Notes: a model not told the origin generated them from the letters alone. DNA of 64,000 nt from CAVUOA01 sp963742955 (GCA_963742955.1 CAVUOA010000009.1:496001-560000); one strand, 5' to 3'; positions 27,032 through 36,837 are shown, numbered from the stretch's first letter. A program made the numbers and translations.

Positions 27032-27039
27032 TTTATTCC

Positions 27040-27645
27040 CTACTCCCTGTAAATATCTTTCAGCAATTTCTGAAGCTTCTCGCGTCCTCTGTTAATTCTC
27101 GATTTCACTGTGCCCATCGGCAAACCGGTCATATCACAAATTTCCTCATATGAGAAGTCTTCAACATCTCTCAGTATAACCAATTTTCTGTAATTCTCAT
27201 GAATTGAATTCAGCGCTTTCTGAATATGCTCTTCCTGAAACTTAGAGTTTGCATCAACATCAGGCAAGTAAGTCTCATCTTTTATATCGAATTCCTTATC
27301 CTCATCTTCATAAGCAGTGCTTAGCGAAAAAACCTTATATTTCTGTTTCTTAATAACTTTTGTCTTTGCAAGATTAATCGCAATAGTGTAAATCCATGTT
27401 GAAAACTTAGCAATTTCTTTGTAAAGATGTTTTGATACATAAAGCTTTACCAATGTATCCTGCACAATATCTTCACAGTCATCGTAATTGCCCACATAAC
27501 GGTACACAAAGTTAACCAGCCTGTCTTTATACCTCTTTACAAGCTCATTATAGGCATTGTTCTCACCGTTTTGAAAGCTTAATATAAGCTCTTCATCGGT
27601 TAACTTTTCTATTTCGACCCCTGTTCTTAAGGGCATTACAGACAT
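27040..27645 (-). CDS. ECF-type RNA polymerase sigma factor
   Basis: A 201-residue sigma-70 family protein of extracytoplasmic function type. Region 2 is seen in 'YNELVKRYKDRLVNFVYRYVGNYDDCEDIVQDTLVKLY' with 'FSTWIYTIAINLA' as the -10 recognition helix. Region 4 has 'YSYEEICDMTGLPMGTVKSRINRGREKLQKLL'. It resembles the SigW/RpoE group. The downstream membrane protein (8 nt away) is its probable antagonist. holA lies 38 nt upstream on the same strand. Confidence 0.94.
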   Translation of the reverse strand: MSVMPLRTGVEIEKLTDEELILSFQNGENNAYNELVKRYKDRLVNFVYRYVGNYDDCEDIVQDTLVKLYVSKHLYKEIAKFSTWIYTIAINLAKTKVIKKQKYKVFSLSTAYEDEDKEFDIKDETYLPDVDANSKFQEEHIQKALNSIHENYRKLVILRDVEDFSYEEICDMTGLPMGTVKSRINRGREKLQKLLKDIYRE

Positions 27646-27683
27646 TTATTTAACTTAGAAAATAAGATTTTGTTCCGAAATTG

Positions 27684-28706
27684 CTAAATATTTGATAATT
27701 CTTCAACTAAGGATGTTAAAAGCACCTTTGAATCAAGCATGCTTGTTTTAAGTTTTTGGTCAGTATTTAATATTTTCTCAAAAATCACTGCAAAATCTTC
27801 CTCGTTTACTTCATTTTTATATCTTTTAACAAAATCTATTTTATCTCCCCATATTCTATACTTTGAATAGATTTCATTCATTCCTGCAGAATCAAATCCC
27901 CTGGTTTTTGCGGATAGTATATCCATGTAATAGCCGGTAATTAAGGTTAAAAGATAAATTTCATTTATTCCGCCTTTGTTAATCATATTATCAAGAATTT
28001 CCATGGATTTATGTGAGTTTTTGCTGATAATGGAAGACATGAGTTCGTTAGGTGAATAGGAAGTATCATAACCTATAAATTTGTAGATTATGTCTTTTGT
28101 GACTTTTTTTTCTCCGTTATCAGAAGTTTCCTCACAATAACCGGCAATTTTTGCCACTTCATTCTCAATTAGGTCAAACATCTTCGGAACAGATTCAATG
28201 AACAAATCTAATTCCGCATGACCGATTAAGCAGCCTTTGGATTCAAATACAGACTTTACCCATTTAAGATAACCATCTTCCGGCAAAAAAGCAAAATCGT
28301 AGAACTTATTCTCTTTATCTAATTTTTTATCAACAACGTAATCTTTATCGAATACAAGAAGCAGCGTAGTGTCTTTATCAGGGTTTTGAGTATAGTTGAT
28401 TATGCCATCCAGCTTTTTACTGAATTTCTCGCATCTCTTAACAATAACAATTTTATTTGCAGAAAATAAAGATGAAAAATTGCTGCAAAGGTCAATTATT
28501 TCATCTGCAGAAGACTCATCCCCGTACTTAAGAAAAAAATTATCACGGTTATCTTTCGAACCTGAAATTTTTTCCCGAAGCAGTTCCCCTGCTTTGCTTA
28601 GAAAATAGTTATCGTATGCTGCTATAAAATAAACATTTTGCAGCTTGCCTGATTTAACTTCATCAGCAAAATCTGCATAAGTAAGATTTGACTTACTTCT
28701 TGCCAA
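27684..28706 (-). CDS. holA: DNA polymerase III subunit delta
   Basis: The clamp-loader delta subunit, which opens the sliding clamp. The 340-residue protein shows the HolA pattern 'GKLQNVYFIAAYDNYFLSKAGELLREKI', 'IVIVKRCEKFSKK', 'TLLLVFDKDYVVDKKL', and 'NELMSSIISKNSHKSMEILDNMI'. The start is a TTG that overlaps the end of the upstream cyclophilin gene by 14 nt, and this overlap supports the corrected reading frame of that gene. No closer ATG fits. Confidence 0.9.
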   Translation of the reverse strand: MARSKSNLTYADFADEVKSGKLQNVYFIAAYDNYFLSKAGELLREKISGSKDNRDNFFLKYGDESSADEIIDLCSNFSSLFSANKIVIVKRCEKFSKKLDGIINYTQNPDKDTTLLLVFDKDYVVDKKLDKENKFYDFAFLPEDGYLKWVKSVFESKGCLIGHAELDLFIESVPKMFDLIENEVAKIAGYCEETSDNGEKKVTKDIIYKFIGYDTSYSPNELMSSIISKNSHKSMEILDNMINKGGINEIYLLTLITGYYMDILSAKTRGFDSAGMNEIYSKYRIWGDKIDFVKRYKNEVNEEDFAVIFEKILNTDQKLKTSMLDSKVLLTSLVEELSNI

Positions 28707-29425
28707 AGACAGCTCGGTTTATGGTAACTTTTTCAATCGGGTTATCTCTTGCGTCACGCTTGACATTGGAAATTTTAATTGCAAGGTCTTCGCCTTCAGA
28801 TTACTTTGCCAAATACCGTATATTCTCCGTCAAGATGCGAAGCATCTCCCGTAACAATATAGAACTGGCTTCCGCTTGATTCTTTCTTAGGATTTACCTG
28901 GTCCCCAAGACGCGCTGCTGCAACCGAGCCAAGTACATGCTTGCCCTTAATTTCTGCAGGGATAGTATAGCCCGGTCCTCCAACTCCGTCATTTGACCTG
29001 TCATTATCTTTGGTATTCGGGTCGCCTCCCTGAATCATAAATCCCGGTATAACCCTGTGGAAATATGTACCGTCATAAAAACCTTCCTTTACCAGCTTCT
29101 TGAAATTTGCTACGTGCTTGGGAGCATCTTTCGGATAAAGCTCAATTGTGATATCACCCATGCTGGTTTCAAGTATAACTACGTCCGATTCTTTTCCGCG
29201 GGCTGTATCTTCTTTGGTTTCCGTTGTTTCGGTTTTGGGTTTTGTAGTATCCATATTTTGAGTGTTGTTTGTTGTATTGGTAGTGTTTTGAATTTGCTGT
29301 GTCTTATTATCGTTTTTCTCATTATCCGAGGTCTCTGTTTTCTTTTCTCCGCATGAAACGAAGTATACTCCGGCAGCGAATACGATAATTAACGAAATGT
29401 ACTTAATGTATCTAAGTTTGAACAT
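28693..29425 (-). CDS. Cyclophilin-type peptidyl-prolyl isomerase lipoprotein (frameshift)
   Basis: A lipoprotein signal with lipobox FVSC precedes a Thr/Asn-rich linker and a cyclophilin domain (ETSMGDITIELYPKDAPKHVANF, YFHRVIPGFMIQGGDP, SGSQFYIVTGDASHLDGEYTVFGKV). The uninterrupted frame stops at 28796 just after VFGKVI. Removing one base near 28798 restores EGEDLAIKIS...VTINRAVFGKK, ending at 28693, which is the normal cyclophilin C-terminus. The total length is 3n+1. This is most likely one inserted base in the sequence rather than a true truncation. Exported chaperone, acting in the periplasm. Confidence 0.88.
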
Positions 29426-29440
29426 ATTTTATGTTCCTTT

Positions 29441-30271
29441 CTAATTTGAAATAATCTTTGTAAGTAATAATATAATTATTAATGCACCGAACAGTATTCT
29501 GTAAACTATAAATAACATTAGAGAATGTTTTTTCAGATATGCAAGTAAAAACCATATGGAAATGTATCCCACAATTCCGGAAACAACAGTAGCAATAACC
29601 AGGCTCTCAATTCTGCTGCCTGTTGAAAATAATGATGCTCTCTCACTGTAAAGCTCATACACACCGCTAATAAAAACTGCTGGTATACTTAACAAAAAAG
29701 AATACCTGGCTGCTGATTCTCTATCCATATGGCGGAAAAATCCGCCTGTAATAGTAGAGCCCGAACGTGACGTTCCGGGAATTAAGGCAAGCGCCTGGAA
29801 GAAACCGATTATAATTGAATCGGTCATACTAAGTTTTTCAATAGACACAGTCCTCTTAGTATATTTTTCTGCTGCAAAAATCACGAATGAGAAAATAATC
29901 ATGTCAGCTGCCATAACATACATGCTCCGGAATTCATGCCTGATGAAATCTTTAAACAAATATCCGAAAATTAGTATTGGGATTGTACCTACACATACCA
30001 TAAACAACAGCCTGGTATCCGGTTTAGACATATAGCTTTTTTCTTTTATGCTCGTAATAAAAGAAGTAAACATATTGTACAAGTCTTTCCAAAAATATAT
30101 AATTATGGCTATCATTGTACCGATTTGTATAACTGCTGTATATGCCGCGCCTATATCATGCCAGCCAAAAAATGAAGGGATAATCCTCAGGTGAGCTGTG
30201 CTGCTGATAGGTAAAAACTCAGAAAGTCCCTGGATTATACCCAGAACTATTGCTTTTAGTATCTCTTCCAC
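29441..30271 (-). CDS. uppP: Undecaprenyl-diphosphatase
   Basis: UppP (BacA) regenerates undecaprenyl phosphate for peptidoglycan and glycan export. The 276-residue polytopic membrane protein carries both family signatures: 'GIIQGLSEFLPISSTAHLRI' near the N-terminus and 'PGTSRSGSTITGG' in the middle. 'RESAARYSFLLSIPAV' is also typical. It lies 2 nt after a barrel-protein gene and 15 nt before the cyclophilin gene, inside a long minus-strand run. Confidence 0.96.
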   Translation of the reverse strand: MEEILKAIVLGIIQGLSEFLPISSTAHLRIIPSFFGWHDIGAAYTAVIQIGTMIAIIIYFWKDLYNMFTSFITSIKEKSYMSKPDTRLLFMVCVGTIPILIFGYLFKDFIRHEFRSMYVMAADMIIFSFVIFAAEKYTKRTVSIEKLSMTDSIIIGFFQALALIPGTSRSGSTITGGFFRHMDRESAARYSFLLSIPAVFISGVYELYSERASLFSTGSRIESLVIATVVSGIVGYISIWFLLAYLKKHSLMLFIVYRILFGALIIILLLTKIISN

Positions 30272-30272
30272 T

Positions 30273-30965
30273 TTAATTTAAATAAATTGTAAATCCTATT
30301 CTTAATCCTAATCCGAAACTACCTAAGTTAACATCTTCACCAGTCTGTGAGTTTTTAAGTGGATTATTATTGCTGTCTTTTAACGAGCCGATAGAACTTC
30401 CGGTAATAAAGCCGCCAATATAAGAACCAAGCCTTTTTGAAAGCTCAGCTTCAAAAATTGCCTCTGCCCGGTAACCTAAACCAGAAGCATTGTATACAAG
30501 ATTTGAGCTTGCTCCTATATCCTTTGTAAACTGAGCAAAATGGTATCCCAAACCGCCTCCGAATTTGAAAGCGTAAGAAGGTCCTCTAACGGCATAAAAT
30601 CCCATTAAATACGGCTGGTGAATTGAATAAAAATAATCGTAGGTAAAATATGAATAGTTGTAGGTTCTGCTTTTTATAAAATACGAATAATCGGCTTTCA
30701 AAGAAAAGTGGCTCGAAACATCATATTCCAATGCTCCGAAGAATTCTAACCCCACACCGAAAGGCTTCACACTGTCTTTGTTAGAAAACGGAATATCGTT
30801 TCTCATATAATCGACAAAGGAAGGTGAGGTAGTCATGCTTATACCCATTCCGCCCGAAAAAGAAAATCGTTTCGTGAAAGGCTGAACGGTTTTCTTATCC
30901 TGTGAATTCGCCGGATTATTGATTGCTATTACAGCAAGCAGCAGCAAAAAAATTGTTTTTCGCAA
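30273..30965 (-). CDS. Outer-membrane beta-barrel protein, unknown
   Basis: A 230-residue exported protein. The signal peptide KTIFLLLLAVIAINNPANSQ precedes beta strands with alternating aromatic residues (FSFSGGMGISM, VGLEFFGALEYDV, FSLKADYSYFI, AFKFGGGLGYHF, LGLRIGFTIYLN). The C-terminal aromatic strand fits outer-membrane insertion. It lies between gyrB (5 nt) and uppP (2 nt). No characterised family is recognised. Confidence 0.7.
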   Translation of the reverse strand: MRKTIFLLLLAVIAINNPANSQDKKTVQPFTKRFSFSGGMGISMTTSPSFVDYMRNDIPFSNKDSVKPFGVGLEFFGALEYDVSSHFSLKADYSYFIKSRTYNYSYFTYDYFYSIHQPYLMGFYAVRGPSYAFKFGGGLGYHFAQFTKDIGASSNLVYNASGLGYRAEAIFEAELSKRLGSYIGGFITGSSIGSLKDSNNNPLKNSQTGEDVNLGSFGLGLRIGFTIYLN

Positions 30966-30970
30966 GTATA

Positions 30971-33022
30971 TTATATATCTAAGTTTTTAACGTACTTTGC
31001 GTTCTTTTCTATAAAACGCCTTCTTGGCTCTACTTCTTCACCCATTAGTGTTTCAAAAATCTTATCTGCTGCCATTGCACTTTCTATAGAAACCTGCAGA
31101 ATTGTTCTTGTTTCGGGATTCATTGTAGTTGACCAAAGCTGTTCCGGATTCATTTCACCGAGTCCTTTGAATCTCGAAAGAACTATACCTTTACCGTATT
31201 TAACAACACCTTCTTCTCCGTTTTCTGAAACTACAGGGACTTCTTCTTTTTTGCTACCGTTCTTTGCTGATTTATCGTTTACTTTAAATCTCTTTAAAAT
31301 CTGCTCTTTTTCGTTCTCATCGTAAGCATAATGTTCCTCACGGTCTTTTTTAATCTTGTAGAGCGGAGGCTGTGCTATATAAAGCTTCCCAGTTTCAACA
31401 AGTTCTTTCATATGTCTGTAAAAGAATGTAAGAAGCAATGTTCTGATATGGCTTCCATCAACATCGGCATCGCACATTAGGATAATTTTACCGTATCTCA
31501 GCTTGCTTTCATCAAACTCATCACTGTTGCCGATTCCTGCCCCAAGAGCAGTAACAATAGACTTTATTTCTTCGTTCTCAAGAATCTTGTTCATCCTTGC
31601 TTTTTCAACATTCAAAATCTTGCCTTTAAGCGGAAGTATCGCCTGGAATCTCCTGTCCCTGCCCTGTTTAGCAGAACCGCCGGCAGAATCCCCTTCAACA
31701 AGGTATATTTCACAGTGGTCGGGGTCACTGATAGAACAATCTGCGAGTTTTCCGGGCAATCCCGAAAATTCAAGCGCATTCTTTCTTCTTACAAGCTCAC
31801 GTGCTTTTCTTGCAGCTTCGCGCGCTTCGGCAGCCCTGAGGCATTTTTCTATTATTCGTTTTGCAACCGATGGATTATCTTCAAGATATACCTGGAGCTG
31901 GTCACCCACAATTGTTTCAACAATGCTTTTCACATCAGAATTTCCCAGCTTTGTTTTGGTTTGTCCTTCAAACTGAGGTTCAGGGACTTTTATGCTGATA
32001 ACACTTGTAAGTCCTTCTCTAAAGTCATCGCCGGTGAGAGTGATTTTATCGTTTTTAATTATGTTTGCTTTATAACCATAATTATTCAGTGTTCTTGTTA
32101 AAGCTGTTTTGAATCCAACAAGATGAGTGCCGCCTTCAATTGTATTAATATCGTTTACATAGGTAAATATATTTTCATTAAACCCGTCATTATATTGAAA
32201 AGCAATATCGACCTGTGTATTATCTCTTTCACCCTTAATATAAATTGGTTCTTTCTGAACTGATTTTCTTGATGAATCTATGTACTTAACAAATTCAGAT
32301 ATCCCGCCCTCGAAATGAAATTTATTTTCTTCTTTCGAACGTTCGTCTTTAATGTAAATTGTAACTTCCCTGTTCAGGTAAGCAAGCTCACGCAGACGGT
32401 CAGCAAGAATATCATATTTGAAATTAGTAATCTTAAATATTTTCTCATCAGGCATAAATGTTGTCTTTGTGCCTTTTTGTTTAGCAGCAGCTTTTCCAAT
32501 CACTTTAACCGGCGCAACGGGAACACCTGCTTTGTATTTTTGATAAAATACCTTTCCATCCCTGTATACTTCAACTTCAAGCCACGCACTCAAAGCGTTA
32601 ACAACCGAAACACCCACTCCATGCAGTCCGCCTGATACTTTGTATGTACGCCTGTCAAACTTACCGCCTGCGTTAAGTACTGTCATTACCACTTCAAGTG
32701 CAGATTTTTTTTCAGTAGGATGAATATCTGTCGGGATACCTCTTCCGTTATCAGTAACAGTTACAGAGCCGTCTTTATTAATAATCAGCCTGATTTCATC
32801 ACAGAAGCCTCCGAGAGCCTCATCTATACTGTTATCTACTACTTCGTATACCAGGTGATGCAGTCCCCTGCTTGCAACGTCTCCAATATACATTGCAGGG
32901 CGCCTCCTGACGTGTTCCAGCCCTTTAAGCACCTGAATGTTTTCGGCGCTGTACTGTTCAGGATTAACCTGTTTTTTCTCTGTTTCAGCCGTCTTCTTGT
33001 TATCTTTCGTGTTTTTTGCCAT
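30971..33022 (-). CDS. gyrB: DNA gyrase subunit B
   Basis: The ATPase subunit of DNA gyrase. At 683 residues it is the short form without the E. coli-type insertion. The GHKL ATP site (EVVDNSIDEALGG, DNGRGIP, GGLHGVGVSVVNALS) and TOPRIM domain (VEGDSAGGSAKQGRDR, LPLKGKILNVEKAR, MCDADVDGSHIRTLLL) are present, as is 'RFKGLGEMNPEQLW' near the end. The first 25 residues are a Lys/Thr-rich extension. It ends the dnaN-recF-dciA-gyrB operon, 4 nt after the DUF721 gene. Confidence 0.97.
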   Translation of the reverse strand: MAKNTKDNKKTAETEKKQVNPEQYSAENIQVLKGLEHVRRRPAMYIGDVASRGLHHLVYEVVDNSIDEALGGFCDEIRLIINKDGSVTVTDNGRGIPTDIHPTEKKSALEVVMTVLNAGGKFDRRTYKVSGGLHGVGVSVVNALSAWLEVEVYRDGKVFYQKYKAGVPVAPVKVIGKAAAKQKGTKTTFMPDEKIFKITNFKYDILADRLRELAYLNREVTIYIKDERSKEENKFHFEGGISEFVKYIDSSRKSVQKEPIYIKGERDNTQVDIAFQYNDGFNENIFTYVNDINTIEGGTHLVGFKTALTRTLNNYGYKANIIKNDKITLTGDDFREGLTSVISIKVPEPQFEGQTKTKLGNSDVKSIVETIVGDQLQVYLEDNPSVAKRIIEKCLRAAEAREAARKARELVRRKNALEFSGLPGKLADCSISDPDHCEIYLVEGDSAGGSAKQGRDRRFQAILPLKGKILNVEKARMNKILENEEIKSIVTALGAGIGNSDEFDESKLRYGKIILMCDADVDGSHIRTLLLTFFYRHMKELVETGKLYIAQPPLYKIKKDREEHYAYDENEKEQILKRFKVNDKSAKNGSKKEEVPVVSENGEEGVVKYGKGIVLSRFKGLGEMNPEQLWSTTMNPETRTILQVSIESAMAADKIFETLMGEEVEPRRRFIEKNAKYVKNLDI

Positions 33023-33026
33023 TTAT

Positions 33027-33338
33027 TTATATAAAAACTATATCCTTTAAAGTATTTTTATTTGAATGTTCGTTTATTTTTGTAATTATTTCTTCTTTCC
33101 GTCTTGTCAGTTCAAACCTCCAAACTGAATCTGCAACCTTTACAAAGAGCACACCCTTTTTATTTTTAACAGGGACTGCAACATTAGCAATTTTTTCTCC
33201 AACCACTTCTTCCCAGAACTTGAATTTCGCTTTCTGATATTTTTTTATTCCCTGTATTAACTCTCCAATTTCATTTCCCAATGGAGACTGGCTCTGCCTG
33301 CGTTCTTTAAAATCAATCGGCTGTTTGGACTGTACCAT
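33027..33338 (-). CDS. dciA: DUF721 protein (DciA-like helicase loader)
   Basis: A 103-residue protein with the DUF721 pattern: 'LGNEIGELIQGIKKYQKAKFKFWEEVVGEKIANVAVPV', then 'GVLFVKVADSVWRFELTRRKEEIITKIN'. DciA proteins load or operate the replicative helicase in bacteria lacking DnaC. The gene overlaps recF by 26 nt, and gyrB follows after 4 nt, which is the expected replication-operon position. The dciA symbol is by homology and position. Confidence 0.85.
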   Translation of the reverse strand: MVQSKQPIDFKERRQSQSPLGNEIGELIQGIKKYQKAKFKFWEEVVGEKIANVAVPVKNKKGVLFVKVADSVWRFELTRRKEEIITKINEHSNKNTLKDIVFI

Positions 33339-34494
33339 TTACAATTTGAAAAACGGAAATATTCTGTTTCGAATAAATCTTGTTCAGTAGTTTAAGATAA
33401 TCTTTTATAGTTGTAGTAATAAAAACCTGGCTGAATTCAGGCAGAATACCTGATATCTTGTTTATCCTGTTACTATCCAGCTCCGAAAATACATCATCCA
33501 GCAGCAGTATGGGCTTTCCCGAACTGCTTCCTTCTAATTTATCCTTTAGATATTTGTATTCAGATAATCTTAGCGCCACCAGGAATGTTTTGTGCTCCCC
33601 CTGTGATGCAAAATTTTTAATATCAAACACTTCTCCGTTTTTTCTCATCAGGAACCTGTAATTATCCCGGTGAGGTCCCAGCATCGAAACTCCCCGTTTA
33701 AGCTCTATCTCAAATTTATCATCCAATAATTGCCTGAATTTTTCATCAATCCCGTTTAGACTTTTCACACAGTTCTCATCTTCTAATACCTCGCTCTCAT
33801 ATTCAATAATCGGAATATAAGAGTCTCCCACAATTTTCCTGAAATTATCTTCAATATACGTCCTGAATTCCTTTATAACTTCAATCCTTTTTAAAATAAT
33901 CTTTATACCGTATTCAACCAGCTCATCATTCCACAGCTTCAGCATATCATTCAATTGCTTTTCACTGTATTTCCTTTGACTTAGGTTTTCCCTAAGCAAT
34001 GAATTTTTTTGTTTTATAACCCTGCTGTAGTTCTTTAAATCGTCAAAATACAGCCCGCTAATCTGGGAAATCAGGATATCAAAACTTCTCCTTCTGTCAT
34101 TCGGAACACCGGATGTGAGCTTAATATCAGCGGGAGATAGAACTACAAGCGGAATTTTACCAAAGAACAGCGATTGCCTGCCAACAGACTCATCGTTTAA
34201 TTTAATTGCTTTTTTGGAATCCGGCTTATAATATGTGAATGAAACCTTATTTTTAGTATCCAGCGGACTATCGAAAAAGCCTGTTACATCCAGTTCTTCT
34301 TCACCGTATTTAACGCAATCCGATTCAGATGACTGCAGAAAGCTCTTGGTATAGCACAAAAACGAAATTGCTTCAAGAATATTCGTCTTACCGTTGCCGT
34401 TATCTCCGTATATAAAATTTAATCCCGGGTTAAAATCAAAAGTACTGCTCGAATAATTTTTGAAATTTAATAACCTGAGATTTGATAGTAACAT
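33313..34494 (-). CDS. recF: DNA replication and repair protein RecF
   Basis: An SMC-like ATPase that helps RecA load at gapped DNA. In this 393-residue protein, Walker A is GDNGNGKTN, the signature region is 'FASQGEHKTFLVALRLSEYK', and Walker B/D-loop is LLLDDVFSELD. 'LVVLSPADIKLTSGVPNDRRRSFD' is highly characteristic. It starts 2 nt after the dnaN stop and overlaps the next gene by 26 nt. Confidence 0.97.
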   Translation of the reverse strand: MLLSNLRLLNFKNYSSSTFDFNPGLNFIYGDNGNGKTNILEAISFLCYTKSFLQSSESDCVKYGEEELDVTGFFDSPLDTKNKVSFTYYKPDSKKAIKLNDESVGRQSLFFGKIPLVVLSPADIKLTSGVPNDRRRSFDILISQISGLYFDDLKNYSRVIKQKNSLLRENLSQRKYSEKQLNDMLKLWNDELVEYGIKIILKRIEVIKEFRTYIEDNFRKIVGDSYIPIIEYESEVLEDENCVKSLNGIDEKFRQLLDDKFEIELKRGVSMLGPHRDNYRFLMRKNGEVFDIKNFASQGEHKTFLVALRLSEYKYLKDKLEGSSSGKPILLLDDVFSELDSNRINKISGILPEFSQVFITTTIKDYLKLLNKIYSKQNISVFQIVNGTVQTAD

Positions 34495-34496
34495 TA

Positions 34497-35684
34497 TCAG
34501 ATATTTCTTACCGGCATCACCAGCATCATCATTTCTTCGTCTTCTGCCTGTTCTGACGGCATTAAAATACTTGCTTTTAACGGTGAACTGAAATCGAAGA
34601 TTATTTCACCGCTTTCAAACTGCTGCAATGCATCAAGAAGGTATTTTCCGTTAAATGCTATTTCGAATTCTTCATCTTCAGTATAAGAGCATTCAATATT
34701 TTCCTCGGAATCCGTACCGAATTCGTTGTTTGCTGATTTAACTTTCAGCTCATTGCCCGAGATATTAAATGAAGTTCTGTTGGTAACCTGGTCAGACATA
34801 ATTATTGACCTCTTTACAGAGCCAATTAAAGGAAGGCGCTCGGTTTTCAGCTTTTTCTCGTTATCAGTGGGTATTACAGATTCATAATTCGGGAAGGTAT
34901 CATCAATCAGTCTTGAAGTAATTGTTACATTGTTATAAGAACACTGCAAGAACTCATTGCTGAAAAATACAGTAACAAGGGAACCCGGCTCAGACGGCAC
35001 TTCAGTCATCTCACCGCTTTCTTCTTCCTCAGGTCTTTGTTCAATTCCTTTAGAAGAGCCCCTGAACAATTTAGTAATCATCTGGCAAGTCTTAATGGGA
35101 ACAAGCATAGTAAGCTTATCGCCGTCATAATCAAAACTCTTTTTAATAATTTTCACCAGCCTGTGTCCGTCGGTTGAAACAACTCTGAATTCGCCGCTTT
35201 TTATTTCAAAGAAAACCCCGTTCATGCTTCTTCTAAGCTCATCGTGGCTTGCTGCATGAATTGCTTTTGATAAATACTTGCTGAGCAGGGAATTTTCGAT
35301 TTGAATTTGTTTCGGGTTTTCTATCTCTCCACTCAAAGGAAAATCATTTGGGTCTTCACCGGTTATACTCCATCTTCCGCCTTTAGCTTTAATACTCAGT
35401 TTAAAATTCTGCTGAAGCTCAAAGCTCAAGCTTTTATCCGAGAGGTTTTGCAGAAGTGTTTCAAGCTTTTTGGCTGGAACAGCAATCTGACCGTTTTGTT
35501 TTCCGTCAACATTTATAACAACCTTAATGTAGACCTCAAGGTCTGATGCTACAATAGTCAGCTCATTACCGTCAAGACTGAAATATATATTACCGAGTAT
35601 GGGTAACGTAGACCTTGTGGGAGTAACACCAATGACTTTATTTACTGCGTTAATCAGTTCATTACTCTTGACTGAAAATTTCAT
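34497..35684 (-). CDS. dnaN: DNA polymerase III subunit beta (sliding clamp)
   Basis: The processivity clamp, 395 residues, slightly longer than the usual 365-375. Clamp hallmarks include 'TRSTLPILGNIYFSL', 'STDGHRLVKI', 'FNGKYLLDALQQF' and a C-terminal 'MMLVMPVRNI'. An acidic insert of about 25 residues (roughly 208-235, Glu/Ser/Pro-rich) explains the extra length. An AGGAGG ribosome binding site precedes the ATG. dnaA, the usual upstream neighbour, is absent: a dehydrogenase gene lies 59 nt upstream. Confidence 0.96.
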   Translation of the reverse strand: MKFSVKSNELINAVNKVIGVTPTRSTLPILGNIYFSLDGNELTIVASDLEVYIKVVINVDGKQNGQIAVPAKKLETLLQNLSDKSLSFELQQNFKLSIKAKGGRWSITGEDPNDFPLSGEIENPKQIQIENSLLSKYLSKAIHAASHDELRRSMNGVFFEIKSGEFRVVSTDGHRLVKIIKKSFDYDGDKLTMLVPIKTCQMITKLFRGSSKGIEQRPEEEESGEMTEVPSEPGSLVTVFFSNEFLQCSYNNVTITSRLIDDTFPNYESVIPTDNEKKLKTERLPLIGSVKRSIIMSDQVTNRTSFNISGNELKVKSANNEFGTDSEENIECSYTEDEEFEIAFNGKYLLDALQQFESGEIIFDFSSPLKASILMPSEQAEDEEMMMLVMPVRNI

Positions 35685-35743
35685 AAAACCTCCTAAATTT
35701 TGCTCTAATTGATTAATTTACTTAAATATTCCCAGTTTTTCAA

Positions 35744-36724
35744 TTAACAAATTAAACCATTTTTTGCAATTTTATTAGTATAATAATCAATAATTCTTCC
35801 TGCAAGCTGTACTGAAATTCTTTTTCTGCTTTCGACAGTTTTTCCGGCAAGATGTGGAGTTAATATAACATTATTTAATCTCTTAAATCCTATATCTATC
35901 CCAGGCTCATTATTAAACACATCTATCCCCGCATAATAAATCTTCTTTAATTTAAGTAATTTTATCAGCTCTTTTTCATTCACAATACCGCCCCTGGCAC
36001 AATTAATTAATATTGCACTACTTTTAAGTAAATTCAGTTTTTTACCGTCCAGAAGATTTCGGGTTGAATCATCGAGAGGGGTATGGACCGAAACTATATC
36101 AGACTCTTTAATTAAACTTGTTAACTCTTTAAATTTAATCCACTTATAGCGGTTTTTTAAAGTCTTTTTAATGTCGTTCCCCATCACAATTGCACCAAAA
36201 GCTCTGCTTAATTTTGCAACGTGTGAGCCCACCTTGCCTACCCCAACTATCCCGATTCTCTTTCCGGCAAATTCATGATTTGCGTAAATCTTTTCATCAA
36301 ATATACCATTTTTAACATCACTATTTGCTTTATCTATACTTTTAAGGATATTTAATATTAGTGCAATAGTGTGCTCAGCAGCAGAAATATAATTACCGAA
36401 AGGAACATTTAATACTTTTATCTTATTTTCCCGGCAGTAAACGACATCTACGTTATCAAAACCTGATGAAGCAGTGCAAATTAACTCAATTGAGCATGTT
36501 CTCAAGATATCTATTTCTGCCTTCCCTATATTTCTAATTGAGCGTACCACAAGGCAGGAGCCTGAGTCACCCGGACCAGTATTATTCTTAATAAATTCAA
36601 GCATTCTGTTATTGGTCAAACTAAAGCATTCAATAACACTAAATCCCTTTTTGTTCAGGGTGTTTATTCCTTCTGAATGAATTTTGTCAGCAATAAATAT
36701 TTTTAAATTTCTAAATTTTTTCAT
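35744..36724 (-). CDS. D-isomer-specific 2-hydroxyacid dehydrogenase
   Basis: An NAD-dependent dehydrogenase of 326 residues related to D-3-phosphoglycerate dehydrogenase. The Rossmann motif is GIVGVGKVG, and the catalytic Arg (NCARGGIVNE), Glu (FNNEPG) and His (LTPHLAGKT) are all present. No ACT regulatory domain follows, so it is a short form, and serine biosynthesis is only one option. The gene is flanked by ysxC and dnaN and is probably transcribed on its own. Confidence 0.88.
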   Translation of the reverse strand: MKKFRNLKIFIADKIHSEGINTLNKKGFSVIECFSLTNNRMLEFIKNNTGPGDSGSCLVVRSIRNIGKAEIDILRTCSIELICTASSGFDNVDVVYCRENKIKVLNVPFGNYISAAEHTIALILNILKSIDKANSDVKNGIFDEKIYANHEFAGKRIGIVGVGKVGSHVAKLSRAFGAIVMGNDIKKTLKNRYKWIKFKELTSLIKESDIVSVHTPLDDSTRNLLDGKKLNLLKSSAILINCARGGIVNEKELIKLLKLKKIYYAGIDVFNNEPGIDIGFKRLNNVILTPHLAGKTVESRKRISVQLAGRIIDYYTNKIAKNGLIC

Positions 36725-36837
36725 ATTTAGTGCTTAATTACGGAATATTTTTGAATAGCTATGTATAAAAGGATTGTGCACCGATAAAGGTTCTTCGGTG
36801 AGTTATGGTGTGAGATGATATTCACCATTAAAAAGAG

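Noticed and set aside
28693..28798. Programmed +1 frameshift (RF2-like, ATC-TGA) in the cyclophilin gene
   Set aside because: No upstream Shine-Dalgarno-like stimulator is seen, and five other genes here carry similar isolated indels, so sequence error is simpler.
35685..35743. Replication origin near dnaN
   Set aside because: No DnaA-box cluster or dnaA gene is present, and the gap is only 59 nt.
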